64,000 nt of DNA, from contig NZ_CP013373.1 in the NCBI RefSeq assembly GCF_001522585.2, positions 558,001 to 622,000 of the forward strand, in the 5' to 3' direction. The stretch is from Burkholderia sp. NRF60-BP8. Lineage in GTDB: Bacteria > Pseudomonadota > Gammaproteobacteria > Burkholderiales > Burkholderiaceae. Numbering within the stretch: position 1 is the first letter of the stretch; every line of letters starts with the position of its first letter. Both the position numbers and the translations under genes were made by a program. Shown here one piece after another: positions 37,548 to 47,053 of this stretch. Below the pieces are notes generated by a model. That model saw nothing but the letters and a program-made list of their open reading frames with translations. It did not search any database and was not told the origin of the DNA.

Positions 37548-38369
37548 ATGAACGCTTTCACGCGAGGGCTGCTGGTTGCCGCAGCCGTGGTTTCGATGGG
37601 GGGCGCGGCGGCCGCGAATGCCGTCGCGGCCGAACCGGCGTCGACGCCGGCTGCGCCGACTGTGTATCCGGCGGTAGAGCGGTTGCTTGCCGATTTGCGC
37701 ACGCGCTCGACGCCCGGCCAGTATGCGGCGGTGGCCGGCGCGATTCACGCGTCGGCGGCGTTGGCCGGCCAGCTGAACGAACTGGTCGATGCGGGGCTGC
37801 TGACGCGCATCGCGGTCGACAGCGGCGAACCCGCGCTCGGCAGGACGTCCGGCGCGTTGCGCAACGGGAGCGTCTGGATCCTGACGCCGGCCTTCGTCGA
37901 CAGTCAGGCGCCGCGACGCTTGTCCCACGTCGTGCATGACGGCGACATCCTGCCGGACAACATGGTCTTCGCGCTCGGCTACATGGCGTGGCGCGCGAAG
38001 CACGATACGGATCTCGGCCGCGAAGCCGCCGCGTTGCGCGCATCGGGCGACAGCCCGGACGAGAAGAAGCGGCGCTGGATCGAGCTGAACACACGGATCG
38101 ACGCCGGCGGCTTCATCCAGGGCTGGAACGACACGGTCGATGCCGCCACGGCGCAGCACGGCGGCCAGCCGGTCGGTATCGCACAGGTCGTGCCGATGCT
38201 GATGAACCTGCGCTATCGCGGCCCATTGATCAAGGCGATCCAGGCGACGCCGCCGTTGCGGGTCACCGCGACGACCTTCTCGTTCGATACGGCCAGCATC
38301 GACGCGCTTGCGCTGGCGCTCAAGGGTTCCGGCGTCATCGACATCGAGCCGTTCAACGCGGCGCGCTGA
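37548..38369 (+). CDS. Exported protein of unknown function
   Basis: A 273-residue protein with a signal peptide (about 1-28, GLLVAAAVVSMGGAAAANAV, AAA-EP). The mature part has no Cys and no obvious catalytic motif; helical stretches occur at VERLLADLRTRST and ALAGQLNELVDAGLL, and FALGYMAWRAKHDTDLGREA (about 146-165) resembles segments seen in uncharacterised periplasmic proteins. ATG follows GGGGACA. It is tandem with the preceding exported gene and convergent with rsmE (6 bases between stops), so its 3' end is tightly packed. Confidence 0.65.
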   Translation: MNAFTRGLLVAAAVVSMGGAAAANAVAAEPASTPAAPTVYPAVERLLADLRTRSTPGQYAAVAGAIHASAALAGQLNELVDAGLLTRIAVDSGEPALGRTSGALRNGSVWILTPAFVDSQAPRRLSHVVHDGDILPDNMVFALGYMAWRAKHDTDLGREAAALRASGDSPDEKKRRWIELNTRIDAGGFIQGWNDTVDAATAQHGGQPVGIAQVVPMLMNLRYRGPLIKAIQATPPLRVTATTFSFDTASIDALALALKGSGVIDIEPFNAAR

Positions 38370-38375
38370 CGCGCT

Positions 38376-39164
38376 TTACCACCCACCCCAGCGCGCCGCC
38401 AGCGCCGCGAGCACGGCCGCGCCAGCCGTCTCCGTGCGCAGCACGCGCGGCCCGAGCGACAGCGCGGTGAACCCGCGTGCGCGCGCTGCGTTTTCCTCGT
38501 CGGGCGACAGCCCGCCTTCAGGCCCGATCAGCAACGTGACGGTTGCCGCAGGCGGCGCGTCGGGCAGCGATGCGAACGGAATGCTCGCACGCGGCGACAG
38601 CAGCAGCCGCAGCTCGCCGTCGGCCGGCGTGGCAGGCAGCGTATCGAGCCATGCGCCGAAGCCGCGTACCGCCGCGACGTCCGGCACACGGTTGCGCCCG
38701 CACTGTTCGCACGACGCGCGCACGACACCGCGCCAGTGCGCGACGCGCTTGTCCGCCCGTTCGCCGGACAGCTTCACGACGCCGCGCGCGGTCGACAGCG
38801 GCACGACCGCCGCCACGCCGAGCTCGACGGCCTTCTCGATCACCCAGTCCATCTTGTCGCCGCCGGCGATGCCTTGCGCGAGCGTCACGCGATAGGGCGG
38901 CTCGGCTTCGACGGGTTCGAACGCCTCGATCTGCGCGAGCGCGTTGCGCTTGTCGATCTCGACGAGCCGCGCGCGGTACTGCCCGCCCGTGCCGTCGAAC
39001 AGCGCGAGCACATCGCCGGGCTGCAGCCGCAGCACCTGCGCGTGGCGCGCGACCTCGGCCGGCAGCGCGAGCGTGGCGTCGGCGCGCAATGCCGCGTCGA
39101 CGAAAAAGCGCGGCACGGCCGCGGTGGTGGTGGCTTCGTTCATGCGTGTGGCGGTGTCGGTCAT
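38376..39164 (-). CDS. rsmE: 16S rRNA (uracil(1498)-N(3))-methyltransferase
   Basis: A 262-residue SPOUT methyltransferase modifying U1498 of 16S rRNA. N-terminal PUA-like domain begins PRFFVDAALRADATLALPAE; the catalytic knot has LLIGPEGGLSPDEENAA (about 209-225) and SLGPRVLRTETAGAAVLAA (about 232-250), plus IEKAVELGVAAVVPL and CEQCGRNRVP typical of RsmE. ATG 39164 overlaps the stop of the preceding VOC gene by four bases (ATGA), hence coupling; an alternative ATG is at 39143. Confidence 0.94.
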   Translation of the reverse strand: MTDTATRMNEATTTAAVPRFFVDAALRADATLALPAEVARHAQVLRLQPGDVLALFDGTGGQYRARLVEIDKRNALAQIEAFEPVEAEPPYRVTLAQGIAGGDKMDWVIEKAVELGVAAVVPLSTARGVVKLSGERADKRVAHWRGVVRASCEQCGRNRVPDVAAVRGFGAWLDTLPATPADGELRLLLSPRASIPFASLPDAPPAATVTLLIGPEGGLSPDEENAARARGFTALSLGPRVLRTETAGAAVLAALAARWGGW

Positions 39165-39577
39165 GCGTCGAGGCGGCACCCGAGCGCCCAGCGGTAGCCG
39201 TCGAGATCCTCGATCTGCGCGAACCGGTCGCCCCAGAACTGATCCTGCGGCGCGCTCAGCGATTTCGCGCCCGCGTCGAGCGCGCGCTGCCAGGTGGCGT
39301 CGACGTCGTCGACGTACAGATAGAACGATTGCGGCGCGACGGCGTTTGCGCGCTTCGGCGTCAGGGCCTTCGAGCCGAACGCGCCCTCGGGCGCGAACAT
39401 CACGATCAGCTGGCCGCGATAGGTCATCTCGACGTGCATGATCGCGCCGTCCTCGTCGTGCACGTCGCGCAGCTCGAAGCCGAATGCGGCCTTGAAGAAA
39501 TCGATGGCCGCGCGCACGTTGCGCACGGCCAGGTACGGCGTCAACCAAGGCACGTCGGCCGGACGTGGATCGGTCAT
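39161..39577 (-). CDS. VOC/glyoxalase superfamily protein (PhnB-like)
   Basis: A 138-residue vicinal-oxygen-chelate fold protein. It begins WLTPYLAVRNVRAAIDFFKA with GFELRDV, then MHVEMTYRGQLIVMFAPEG, and a second half-motif DVDATWQRALDAGAKSL and FWGDRFAQIEDLDGYRWALG. This is the PhnB/YdcE-like subgroup, whose members often lack a proven activity. It is cotranscribed and translationally coupled with rsmE. Function not assigned. Confidence 0.82.
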   Translation of the reverse strand: MTDPRPADVPWLTPYLAVRNVRAAIDFFKAAFGFELRDVHDEDGAIMHVEMTYRGQLIVMFAPEGAFGSKALTPKRANAVAPQSFYLYVDDVDATWQRALDAGAKSLSAPQDQFWGDRFAQIEDLDGYRWALGCRLDA

Positions 39578-39727
39578 GAAAATCTCCTGTTTTCGCGGTC
39601 GAACGGTGCGTTGCGGCGCGGTCGGTCGAGTGGCGTTCGCTGCATCCGGGTCGTTCCGGCTCCGCGTTTCGCACGCGAACCGTGCGAAGCCTCGAAGGAG
39701 TGCGGAGCGATGCGGCCGTCCGGACGT

Positions 39728-40585
39728 TCAGCGGCGAACGCCCAGTGTATCGCGCAGCGCGCGCGGCAGGGCAAAGAGGGCCGCATGAAGTCGCGCATCG
39801 TAGTAGCGCAACCCCTGCACGCGGCGCGCAGCGAGCCGCTCGTCGACGTCGTGCGCGAACAGCGCGGCCGCATCGAGCGTGTCGCTCGCGATCGCCATCA
39901 GCCACTGCGAGCCATACAGCGGCACGTGCGCGGACAACGGATCGACGAACGCGAAACTCGCGCGCAGGTCGTCGAGCAGCGCGGCGATGCGCGTCGCATG
40001 GAACACCGGCGAGCCGAGATGCATCGAGATCGCGCCGCGCGGCGTGAGGATCCGCTTGAGGCGGGCGTAGAACGCCCGCGTGTAGAGGCCGGCCGCCGGC
40101 GAATCGGGCGGCGTGAGGTCGAACACCACGAGATCGAAATGCTCGACGGTCGACGCGACGAAATGCGCGGCATCGCCGATCACCACTTCCACACGCGGGT
40201 CGTCGAGCGCGCCCTGGTGCACGTCGTCGAGATAGCGGCGCGCCATGCCGACCACCTCGTCGTCGAGTTCGGCGATCACGATCCGTTCGATGCATGCGTG
40301 CTTGAGCAACTGCCGCGCGGCGCCGCCGTCGCCGCCGCCGAGCACGAGCGCCTTGCGCGGCGACGGATGCGCGAGCGCGGCCGGGTGCGTCATGCATTCG
40401 TGATAGACGTACTCGTCGCCGACCGACGTCATCGGCCGGCCGTCGAGCGTGAACAGGCGGCCGAGCTGCGGGGTGTCCCAGACTTCGATCTGCTGGTGCG
40501 GGGACGCGACGTGCGCGAGCCGCCGCGCATTCGGGAAGCCGTAGGTGGCGTCGGGCGTCGGGTGAAAGAGAAGGGTGGTACTCAC
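39728..40585 (-). CDS. speE: Spermidine synthase-like aminopropyltransferase
   Basis: A 285-residue SAM-binding spermidine synthase family protein. GTG 40585 is chosen (STTLLFHPTPDATYGF); codons further upstream cross the promoter. Motifs: TSVGDEYVYHECMTHPA (about 58-74), VLGGGDGGAARQLLKHA (about 85-101, decarboxy-SAM site), IAELDDEVVGMAR, and VFDLTPPDSPAAGLYTRAF (about 150-168), where the catalytic Asp is expected. It would transfer an aminopropyl group to putrescine. No speD lies nearby in the window. A TATAAT box lies 38 bases upstream of the start, and tkt is divergent. Confidence 0.88.
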   Translation of the reverse strand: MSTTLLFHPTPDATYGFPNARRLAHVASPHQQIEVWDTPQLGRLFTLDGRPMTSVGDEYVYHECMTHPAALAHPSPRKALVLGGGDGGAARQLLKHACIERIVIAELDDEVVGMARRYLDDVHQGALDDPRVEVVIGDAAHFVASTVEHFDLVVFDLTPPDSPAAGLYTRAFYARLKRILTPRGAISMHLGSPVFHATRIAALLDDLRASFAFVDPLSAHVPLYGSQWLMAIASDTLDAAALFAHDVDERLAARRVQGLRYYDARLHAALFALPRALRDTLGVRR

Positions 40586-40622
40586 GGGCAGGCCGCTGGG
40601 GGCAGGCAGTTCCGACGCCTGA

Positions 40623-40628
40623 ATTATA
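40623..40628 (-). promoter_or_regulatory. -10 element of speE
   Basis: TATAAT on the minus strand (plus-strand ATTATA), 38 bases ahead of the GTG at 40585; a weak TTTCCG lies 17 bases further upstream. Confidence 0.5.
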
Positions 40629-40700
40629 GGCGGCGGCCGGTCTGGCGGAAAACCGTGCCGGAACACGACGCGCCGACAAGGGAAATGCCGCCCCATCTGT

Positions 40701-40706
40701 TAAAAT
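40701..40706 (+). promoter_or_regulatory. -10 element of the transketolase gene
   Basis: TAAAAT in the divergent speE-tkt gap, about 140 bases ahead of the tkt ATG; no strong -35. Confidence 0.4.
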
Positions 40707-40846
40707 GACGAGCTTTGCAGCCCCGTCCGTAGGCTCCGTCCGCTTCGCGTCCGTCAGGCGCCGCACCGCGCGCCGGGAACGATCGACGCTCGAGCTTCCG
40801 GATGCCGCCGTGCCCCCGTTTCCTCGACTCGTTCTCCGGACTCGAC

Positions 40847-42874
40847 ATGACGACTTCGTCTCCCGCCTCCACCACCCTGATGGCCAACGCGATCCGTGCG
40901 CTCGCGATGGACGCCGTCCAGCAAGCGAACTCCGGTCACCCCGGCATGCCGATGGGCATGGCCGAAATCGGCGTGGCGCTCTGGTCGCGCCATCTGAAGC
41001 ACAACCCGGCGAACCCGCACTGGGCCGACCGCGACCGTTTCGTGCTGTCGAACGGCCACGGCTCGATGCTGCTGTACTCGCTGCTGCACCTGACCGGCTA
41101 CGACCTGCCGATCGAAGAGCTGAAGAACTTCCGCCAGCTGCACTCGAAGACGCCGGGCCACCCGGAATACGGGATCACGCCGGGCGTCGAGACGACCACC
41201 GGCCCGCTCGGCCAGGGTCTCGCGAACGCGGTCGGCATGGCGCTCGGCGAAGCGCTGATGGCCGACGAGTTCAACCGTGACGGCGCGAAGATCGTCGATC
41301 ACCACACGTACGTGTTCCTCGGCGACGGCTGCCTGATGGAAGGCATCTCGCACGAAGCCTGCTCGCTCGCGGGCACGCTGAAGCTGAACAAGCTGATCGC
41401 GCTGTACGACGACAACGGCATCTCGATCGACGGCGACGTCGTGAACTGGTTCCACGACGACACGCCGAAGCGTTTCGAGGCGTACGGCTGGAACGTGATC
41501 CCGAACGTGAACGGCCATGACGTCGACGCGGTCGACGCGGCGATCGCGAAGGCGAAGCTGTCGGACAAGCCGACGCTGATCTGCTGCAAGACGGTGATCG
41601 GCAAGGGCGCGGCGACCAAGGCCGGCGGCCACGACGTGCACGGCGCCGCGCTCGGCGCGGAAGAAATCGCGAAGACGCGCGAAGCGCTCGGCTGGAAGTG
41701 GGAGCCGTTCGTGATTCCGCAGGAAGTCTATGCGGCATTGGACGCGAAGGAAGCCGGCAAGCGCGCCGAGACCGAATGGGACGCGACGTTCGCGGCCTAT
41801 CGCGCGAAGTTCCCGGCAGAAGCCGCCGAATTCGAGCGCCGGATGGCCAACAAGCTGCCGGCCGACTGGGCCGAGAAGGCTGCCGCGATCATCGCCGGCG
41901 CGAACGAGCGCGCCGAGACGGTCGCGACCCGCAAGGCGTCGCAGCAGGCGATCGAGGGCCTCGCCGCCGCGCTGCCCGAGCTGCTCGGCGGCTCGGCCGA
42001 CCTGACCGGCTCGAACCTGACCAACTGGAAGGCGTCGAAGGCCGTGCGCGCGAATCCGGAAGGCGCGGGCGTGCGGCTCGGCAACCACATCAACTACGGC
42101 GTGCGCGAATTCGGCATGAGCGCCGCGATCAACGGCCTCGCGCTGCACGGCGGCCACAAGCCGTTCGGCGGCACGTTCCTGACGTTCTCCGACTACAGCC
42201 GCAACGCGCTGCGCGTGGCCGCGCTGATGAAGGTGCCGTCGATCTTCGTGTTCACGCACGATTCGATCGGCCTCGGCGAAGACGGCCCGACGCACCAGTC
42301 GATCGAGCACGTGTCGAGCCTGCGCCTGATCCCGAACCACGACGTCTGGCGCCCGGCCGACACGGTCGAGACGGCCGTCGCATGGACCCAGGCGGTTGCC
42401 GCCGACCGTCCGTCGAGCCTGATCTTCAGCCGCCAGAACCTCGCGTTCAACCCGCGTACCGATGCGCAGATCGCGAACATCGAGAAGGGCGGCTACGTGC
42501 TGAAGGACTGGGACGACGAAATCGTCGCGCGCAAGATCATCCTGATCGCGACGGGCTCGGAAGTCGAACTCGCGATGAAGGCCGTCGAGCCGCTCGCGCA
42601 GCAGGGCATCGCGGCGCGCGTCGTGTCGATGCCGTCGACCAACGTGTTCGACCGCCAGGACGCCGAATACCGCGAACGCGTGCTGCCGCACGGCGTGCGC
42701 CGCGTCGCGATCGAAGCGGGCGTGACGAGCTTCTGGCACAAGTACGTCGGCCTCGAAGGCGGCGTCGTCGGGATCGACACGTTCGGCGAATCGGCGCCGG
42801 CCGGCGTGCTGTTCAAGTACTTCGGCTTCACCGTCGAGCACGTCGTCGAGACCGCGAAGGCCGTGCTGGCCTAA
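40847..42874 (+). CDS. tkt: Transketolase
   Basis: A 675-residue thiamine-diphosphate enzyme moving two-carbon ketol units in the pentose phosphate and Calvin-type rearrangements. ATG 40847 ([16 protein letters not shown]) is chosen over a frame opening 45 bases earlier. Visible: [16 protein letters not shown] (about 23-38), ThDP/Mg motif [20 protein letters not shown] (about 154-173), [14 protein letters not shown], and the pyrimidine-domain [16 protein letters not shown] (about 421-436) with [14 protein letters not shown]. Full length. gap follows 87 bases later, so sugar-phosphate enzymes are paired here. Confidence 0.96.
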   Translation: MTTSSPASTTLMANAIRALAMDAVQQANSGHPGMPMGMAEIGVALWSRHLKHNPANPHWADRDRFVLSNGHGSMLLYSLLHLTGYDLPIEELKNFRQLHSKTPGHPEYGITPGVETTTGPLGQGLANAVGMALGEALMADEFNRDGAKIVDHHTYVFLGDGCLMEGISHEACSLAGTLKLNKLIALYDDNGISIDGDVVNWFHDDTPKRFEAYGWNVIPNVNGHDVDAVDAAIAKAKLSDKPTLICCKTVIGKGAATKAGGHDVHGAALGAEEIAKTREALGWKWEPFVIPQEVYAALDAKEAGKRAETEWDATFAAYRAKFPAEAAEFERRMANKLPADWAEKAAAIIAGANERAETVATRKASQQAIEGLAAALPELLGGSADLTGSNLTNWKASKAVRANPEGAGVRLGNHINYGVREFGMSAAINGLALHGGHKPFGGTFLTFSDYSRNALRVAALMKVPSIFVFTHDSIGLGEDGPTHQSIEHVSSLRLIPNHDVWRPADTVETAVAWTQAVAADRPSSLIFSRQNLAFNPRTDAQIANIEKGGYVLKDWDDEIVARKIILIATGSEVELAMKAVEPLAQQGIAARVVSMPSTNVFDRQDAEYRERVLPHGVRRVAIEAGVTSFWHKYVGLEGGVVGIDTFGESAPAGVLFKYFGFTVEHVVETAKAVLA

Positions 42875-42961
42875 AAGCATACGCGACGCGCGCCGCCCGA
42901 TGCGCGCGTCGCACCGTGAAGCTGCACGAAACGAATTTTTTCAGCCATCAGGAGATAGACC

Positions 42962-43972
42962 ATGACGATTCGCGTCGCAATCAACGGCTACGGCCGTATC
43001 GGCCGCAACACGCTGCGCGCGTTTTATGAAAACGGCAAGAAGCACGATATCGAGATCGTCGCGATCAACGATCTGGGCGATGCGAAGACCAATGCGCACC
43101 TGACCCAGTACGACACCGCGCACGGCAAGTTCCCGGGCGAAGTGTCGGTCGACGGCGACTACCTCGTCGTGAACGGCGACAAGATCCGCGTGCTCGCGAA
43201 CCGCAACCCGGCCGAACTGCCGTGGGGCGAGCTGGGCGTCGACGTCGTGATGGAGTGCACGGGCTTCTTCACGACCAAGGAAAAGGCGAGCGCGCACCTG
43301 AAGGGCGGCGCGAAGAAGGTGATCATCTCGGCGCCGGGCGGCAAGGACGTCGACGCGACGATCGTCTACGGCGTGAACCACGACGTGCTGAAGGCCGAGC
43401 ACACGGTCATCTCGAACGCATCGTGCACGACGAACTGCCTCGCGCCGCTCGTCAAGCCGCTGAACGACAAGATCGGCCTCGAAACCGGCCTGATGACGAC
43501 GATCCACGCGTACACGAACGACCAGGTGCTGACGGACGTCTACCACGAAGACCTGCGCCGCGCGCGTTCGGCCACGCACAGCCAGATCCCGACGAAGACG
43601 GGCGCCGCATCGGCGGTCGGCCTCGTGCTGCCGGAACTGAACGGCAAGCTCGACGGCTACGCGATCCGCGTCCCGACGATCAACGTGTCGATCGTCGACC
43701 TGTCGTTCATCGCGAAGCGCGACACGACGGTCGAGGAAGTCAACGCGATCATGAAGGAAGCATCGGAAGGCGCGCTGAAGGGCATCCTCGGCTACAACGA
43801 CGCACCGCTGGTGTCGATCGACTTCAACCACAACCCGGCTTCGTCGACGTTCGACGCGACGCTGACCAAGGTGTCGGGCCGCCTCGTGAAGGTGTCGAGC
43901 TGGTACGACAACGAGTGGGGCTTCTCGAACCGCATGCTGGATACGGCCGTCGCATTCGCGAACGCGAAGTAA
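42962..43972 (+). CDS. gap: Glyceraldehyde-3-phosphate dehydrogenase, type I
   Basis: A 336-residue glycolytic NAD+-dependent dehydrogenase. N-terminal [16 protein letters not shown] (dinucleotide loop, about 4-19), the catalytic Cys in [13 protein letters not shown] (about 152-164), the catalytic His in TIHAYTNDQ (about 179-187), and [13 protein letters not shown] (about 316-328). NDLGD after the second strand fits NAD+ specificity. A perfect GC stem with T-run follows the stop. ATG has AGGAGA upstream. Confidence 0.96.
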   Translation: MTIRVAINGYGRIGRNTLRAFYENGKKHDIEIVAINDLGDAKTNAHLTQYDTAHGKFPGEVSVDGDYLVVNGDKIRVLANRNPAELPWGELGVDVVMECTGFFTTKEKASAHLKGGAKKVIISAPGGKDVDATIVYGVNHDVLKAEHTVISNASCTTNCLAPLVKPLNDKIGLETGLMTTIHAYTNDQVLTDVYHEDLRRARSATHSQIPTKTGAASAVGLVLPELNGKLDGYAIRVPTINVSIVDLSFIAKRDTTVEEVNAIMKEASEGALKGILGYNDAPLVSIDFNHNPASSTFDATLTKVSGRLVKVSSWYDNEWGFSNRMLDTAVAFANAK

Positions 43973-44018
43973 TCCCGCACGTCGCGCGGCCGCCGCAACG
44001 CGGCCGGCGCGGCGGACG

Positions 44019-44052
44019 AACCCGGCCCGGGGTTTCCCGGCCGGGTTTTTTA
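44019..44052 (+). terminator. Intrinsic terminator of gap, abutting the LysR stop codon
   Basis: AACCCGGCC 44019-44027 pairs with GGCCGGGTT 44039-44047, followed by a T-run to 44051. The stop codon of the convergent LysR gene (44050-44052) lies in the T-run, so the signal is shared space between two converging genes. Confidence 0.88.
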
Positions 44053-44940
44053 TTGCCCGCCGTTCGCCGTCACGTGTTCGATCGCGGCGACGAACGCGCG
44101 CTTCAGCGGGCTGTCGAGATCGGTCCACGCGAGGCCGATGCCGCTGCGATGACCGGCCAGGTCGAGCGGCCGCGCGAGCACGTTCGGCGGCAGCGCGCTG
44201 GCCGCTTCCGCCGGGATCAGCCCGATCCCCATTCCCGCCGCGACGAGCGCGAGCATCGTCGTGAATTCCCCGAACTCCTGCGCGATCTCGAGCGTCGTGC
44301 CCGCGCGGCTCAATGCGAGCAGCATGTCGTCGTGAAAGCCGGGTGCGTAGCGGCGCGCGAGCACGAACGCGGGGTGGCCGCGCAATGCGGCGGGCGAAAT
44401 CGCATCGCGCGCGGCGAGCGGATGGCCGAGCGGCAGCGCGACGACGAAGCCTTCCTCGAGCACCACGCGCATGTCGATGCCCGCATACGCGGCCGGCAGC
44501 CGGATCATGCCGAAGTCGATCCGCCGGTCGCGCAGCGCGGCGATCTGGTCGGGCGTCGGCATGTCCTTCAGTTCGAGCGCGATCAGCGGATAGCGCTCGC
44601 GCATCGTGCGCAGCACGGCCGGCAGCAGCGCCGGCAATACCGACGACACGAACGCGATGCGCAGCGTGCCGATTTCGCCGCGGCTCGACAGCCGCGCCAT
44701 CTGTTCCGCGCGTGCAGCCTGCTGCAGCGTCGCCCGCGCTTCGGGCAGGAACACGCGCCCCGTGTCGCTCAGCTCGACCTTGTGCCGGTCGCGCTCGAAC
44801 AGGCGTGCGCCGAGTTCCGTCTCGAGCGCCTTGATCTGCATGCTGAGCGCGGGCTGCACGATGCACAGGCGCTGCGCGGCGCGCCCGAAATGCAGCTCTT
44901 CGGCGAGCGTGACGAAGGCGCGCAATTGCTTGAGTTCCAT
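44050..44940 (-). CDS. LysR-type regulator divergent from the idnO-idnD pair
   Basis: A 296-residue LTTR. The winged HTH is LKQLRAFVTLAEELHFGRAA then QPALSMQIKALETELGARLF (about 3-48), close to BenM/CatR-type N-termini; the effector domain (about 90-290) includes TLRIAFVSSVLPALLP and GMGIGLIPAEAASAL. ATG 44940 is chosen; an in-frame ATG at 44976 would add 12 residues and overlap the dyad described next. Its position 150 bases from and divergent to idnO suggests it controls that pair. Confidence 0.88.
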   Translation of the reverse strand: MELKQLRAFVTLAEELHFGRAAQRLCIVQPALSMQIKALETELGARLFERDRHKVELSDTGRVFLPEARATLQQAARAEQMARLSSRGEIGTLRIAFVSSVLPALLPAVLRTMRERYPLIALELKDMPTPDQIAALRDRRIDFGMIRLPAAYAGIDMRVVLEEGFVVALPLGHPLAARDAISPAALRGHPAFVLARRYAPGFHDDMLLALSRAGTTLEIAQEFGEFTTMLALVAAGMGIGLIPAEAASALPPNVLARPLDLAGHRSGIGLAWTDLDSPLKRAFVAAIEHVTANGGQ

Positions 44941-44968
44941 GGGGGCGGGCACGAAAGGACGGTAATCA

Positions 44969-44982
44969 GTTTTCATGATAAC
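44969..44982. promoter_or_regulatory. Dyad in the LysR-idnO divergent gap
   Basis: GTTTTCATGATAAC is an interrupted palindrome (GTT-N-TCATGA-N-AAC). It is the clearest dyad in the 150-base divergent gap, and is a candidate site for the LysR protein or a core promoter overlap. Confidence 0.4.
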
Positions 44983-45090
44983 CGGATCAAGAAAGACCAT
45001 TGGCGCGGCGCCCCGGTTGCGGCGGAAGATACCGTCGATGCGAGACCGGCCGCGACGGGTAGCCGGCTCGACGGGTACGAGGAGACATCC

Positions 45091-45864
45091 ATGACTGACA
45101 CGCTTGACCGGTTCCGCCTGGACGGCCGCCGCGCGCTGATTACCGGTTCCGGCCGCGGGATCGGGCTGACGCTTGCCCGCGGGCTCGCGGAGGCGGGCGC
45201 GGCGATCGTCATCAACGATCGCAATGAAGAGAAGGCCGCGACGCTCGCGCGCCAGTTTCGCGACGAAGGCTTCGCGGCCGACTACACGGTGTTCGACGTC
45301 GCGGAGCACGCGCAGGTGCGCGCGGCGGTCGACGACTTCGAGGCGCGCGTCGGCGCGATCGACATCCTCGTGAACAACGCGGGCATCCAGCGCCGCGCGC
45401 CGCTCGACGCATTCGACCCGGACGACTGGCATGCGCTGATGCGCGTGAATCTCGACGGCGTGTTCAACGTCGCGCAGGCCGTCGCGCGGCACATGATCGC
45501 GCGCGGCCACGGCAAGATCATCAACATCTGTTCGGTGCAGAGCGAGCTCGCGCGGCCGACGATCGCGCCGTATGCGGCGACCAAGGGCGCGGTGCGGATG
45601 CTGACCAAGGGGATGTGCGCCGACTGGGCGCGTCACGGCATCCAGGCGAACGGCCTCGCGCCCGGCTATTTCGAGACCGAGCTGAATCGTGCGCTGGTCG
45701 ACGACGCGGCGTTCTCCGACTGGTTGTGCAAGCGCACGCCGGCCGGCCGCTGGGGGCAGGTCGACGAGCTGTGCGGCGCGGCGATCTTCCTCGCGTCGGC
45801 CGCGTCCGATTTCGTGAACGGCCAGACGCTGTTCGTGGACGGCGGGCTGACCAGTGCCGTCTAA
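45091..45864 (+). CDS. idnO: SDR sugar-acid dehydrogenase, gluconate 5-dehydrogenase-like
   Basis: A 257-residue SDR resembling 5-keto-D-gluconate reductase/gluconate 5-dehydrogenase. Cofactor loop ALITGSGRGIGLTLARGLAE (about 15-34), NNAGIQRR (about 94-101), Ser in NICSVQSEL and YAATKGAVRML (Tyr-x3-Lys, about 158-168), C-terminal GQTLFVDGGL. ATG has GAGGAGA upstream. Paired with the IdnD-like zinc dehydrogenase 13 bases downstream, it fits interconversion of L-idonate, 5-ketogluconate and gluconate. Exact substrate unproven; the symbol follows the pairing. Confidence 0.78.
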   Translation: MTDTLDRFRLDGRRALITGSGRGIGLTLARGLAEAGAAIVINDRNEEKAATLARQFRDEGFAADYTVFDVAEHAQVRAAVDDFEARVGAIDILVNNAGIQRRAPLDAFDPDDWHALMRVNLDGVFNVAQAVARHMIARGHGKIINICSVQSELARPTIAPYAATKGAVRMLTKGMCADWARHGIQANGLAPGYFETELNRALVDDAAFSDWLCKRTPAGRWGQVDELCGAAIFLASAASDFVNGQTLFVDGGLTSAV

Positions 45865-45877
45865 CGAGGAGAGAGTC

Positions 45878-46936
45878 ATGCGTATGCGTTGCATGTGTGT
45901 CGTGATCCACGGGCCGAACGACCTGCGGGTCGAGGAGCGGGACGCGGGCGAGATCGGCCCGGGCCAGGTGCGCGTCGACGTCGCGATGGGCGGCATCTGC
46001 GGCTCCGATCTGCATTACTTCCGGCATGGCGGGTTCGGCGCGATCCGGCTGCAGCAGCCGATGGTGCTCGGCCACGAGGTCGCCGGCACGGTCGCGGAAG
46101 TGGCGCCGGACGTGACGTCGGTGAAGGTCGGCGATCGCGTCGCGGTCAATCCGAGCCGGCCGTGCGGCGCGTGTCGCTACTGCCTCGAAGGGCTGCCGAA
46201 CCAGTGTCTCGACATGCGCTTCTACGGCAGCGCGATGCGCATGCCGCACGTGCAGGGCGCGTTCCGCAACGCGCTCGTGTGCGACGCGGCGCAGTGCGTG
46301 AAGGTCGCCGATCACGTGCCGCTGTCGCTCGCGGCGCTCGCCGAGCCGTTCGCGGTCGGGCTGCATGCGGTGTCACGCGCGGGCGCGCTGATCGGCAAGC
46401 GCGTGCTCGTGTCGGGTTGCGGGCCGATCGGCGTGCTGGCGGTCGCGGCGGCGCGCGTGCACGGCGCGGCGGAGATCGTCGCGACCGACGTCGTCGACGC
46501 GCCGCTGGACGTGGCGCGCGCGCTCGGCGCGGACCGCACGATCAACGCAGCGGCCGATGCCGGCTGGGTCGAGCGCTACAGCGCCGACAAGGGCACGTTC
46601 GACGTGGTGATCGAATGTTCGGGCAATGCGCGCGCGCTACGCGACGGACTGGACGTGATGCGTCCGCGTGGCGTCGTCGTGCAGCTCGGACTCGGCGGCG
46701 ACGTGAGCCTGCCGCAGAACGTCGTGGTCGCGAAGGAGCTGTCGATCTGCGGGTCGTTCCGCTTTCATGCGGAATTCGCGCTGGCGGTGCAGCTGATCAA
46801 CGCGGGGCGCGTCGACCTGCGGCCGGCCGTCACGCGCGTGTTCCCGATGCGCGATGCGAACCTCGCGTTCGAACTGGCGGGCGACCGCCAGCGTGCGATG
46901 AAGGTGCTGATCGATTTCGCGAACGAGGTCGCGTGA
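45878..46936 (+). CDS. idnD: Zinc-dependent alcohol dehydrogenase, L-idonate 5-dehydrogenase-like
   Basis: A 352-residue MDR-family enzyme. Catalytic zinc site: GGICGSDLHYFRHGG (Cys about 40) and LGHEVAG (His, Glu about 66); structural zinc: RPCGACRYCLEGLPNQC with four Cys (about 92-109); cofactor site VLVSGCGPIGVLAVAAARVHG (about 173-193). Start ATG 45878 has GAGGAGAG ahead; the frame opening earlier at 45854 lies inside idnO. Likely oxidises L-idonate or a related polyol/sugar acid to a keto acid handled by the adjacent SDR. The two genes are clearly coexpressed. Confidence 0.82.
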   Translation: MRMRCMCVVIHGPNDLRVEERDAGEIGPGQVRVDVAMGGICGSDLHYFRHGGFGAIRLQQPMVLGHEVAGTVAEVAPDVTSVKVGDRVAVNPSRPCGACRYCLEGLPNQCLDMRFYGSAMRMPHVQGAFRNALVCDAAQCVKVADHVPLSLAALAEPFAVGLHAVSRAGALIGKRVLVSGCGPIGVLAVAAARVHGAAEIVATDVVDAPLDVARALGADRTINAAADAGWVERYSADKGTFDVVIECSGNARALRDGLDVMRPRGVVVQLGLGGDVSLPQNVVVAKELSICGSFRFHAEFALAVQLINAGRVDLRPAVTRVFPMRDANLAFELAGDRQRAMKVLIDFANEVA

Positions 46937-46982
46937 CGGTGCGGCGTCGGCGCGTCGCGACGGCTGCGGCATCTTTGGTGAA

Positions 46983-47014
46983 AAGGCACGCCCGCGATGC
47001 GCGGCGCGTGCCTT
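46983..47014. terminator. Shared terminator between idnD and the MFS gene
   Basis: AAGGCACGC 46983-46991 pairs perfectly with GCGTGCCTT 47006-47014. On the minus strand it is followed by TT (TTTTCACC), on the plus strand by TTGTT, so it can serve both convergent genes. Confidence 0.65.
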
Positions 47015-47053
47015 GTTCGTCGTGCGGCGCAAACGGGTCGCCGGCCTGCCGCA

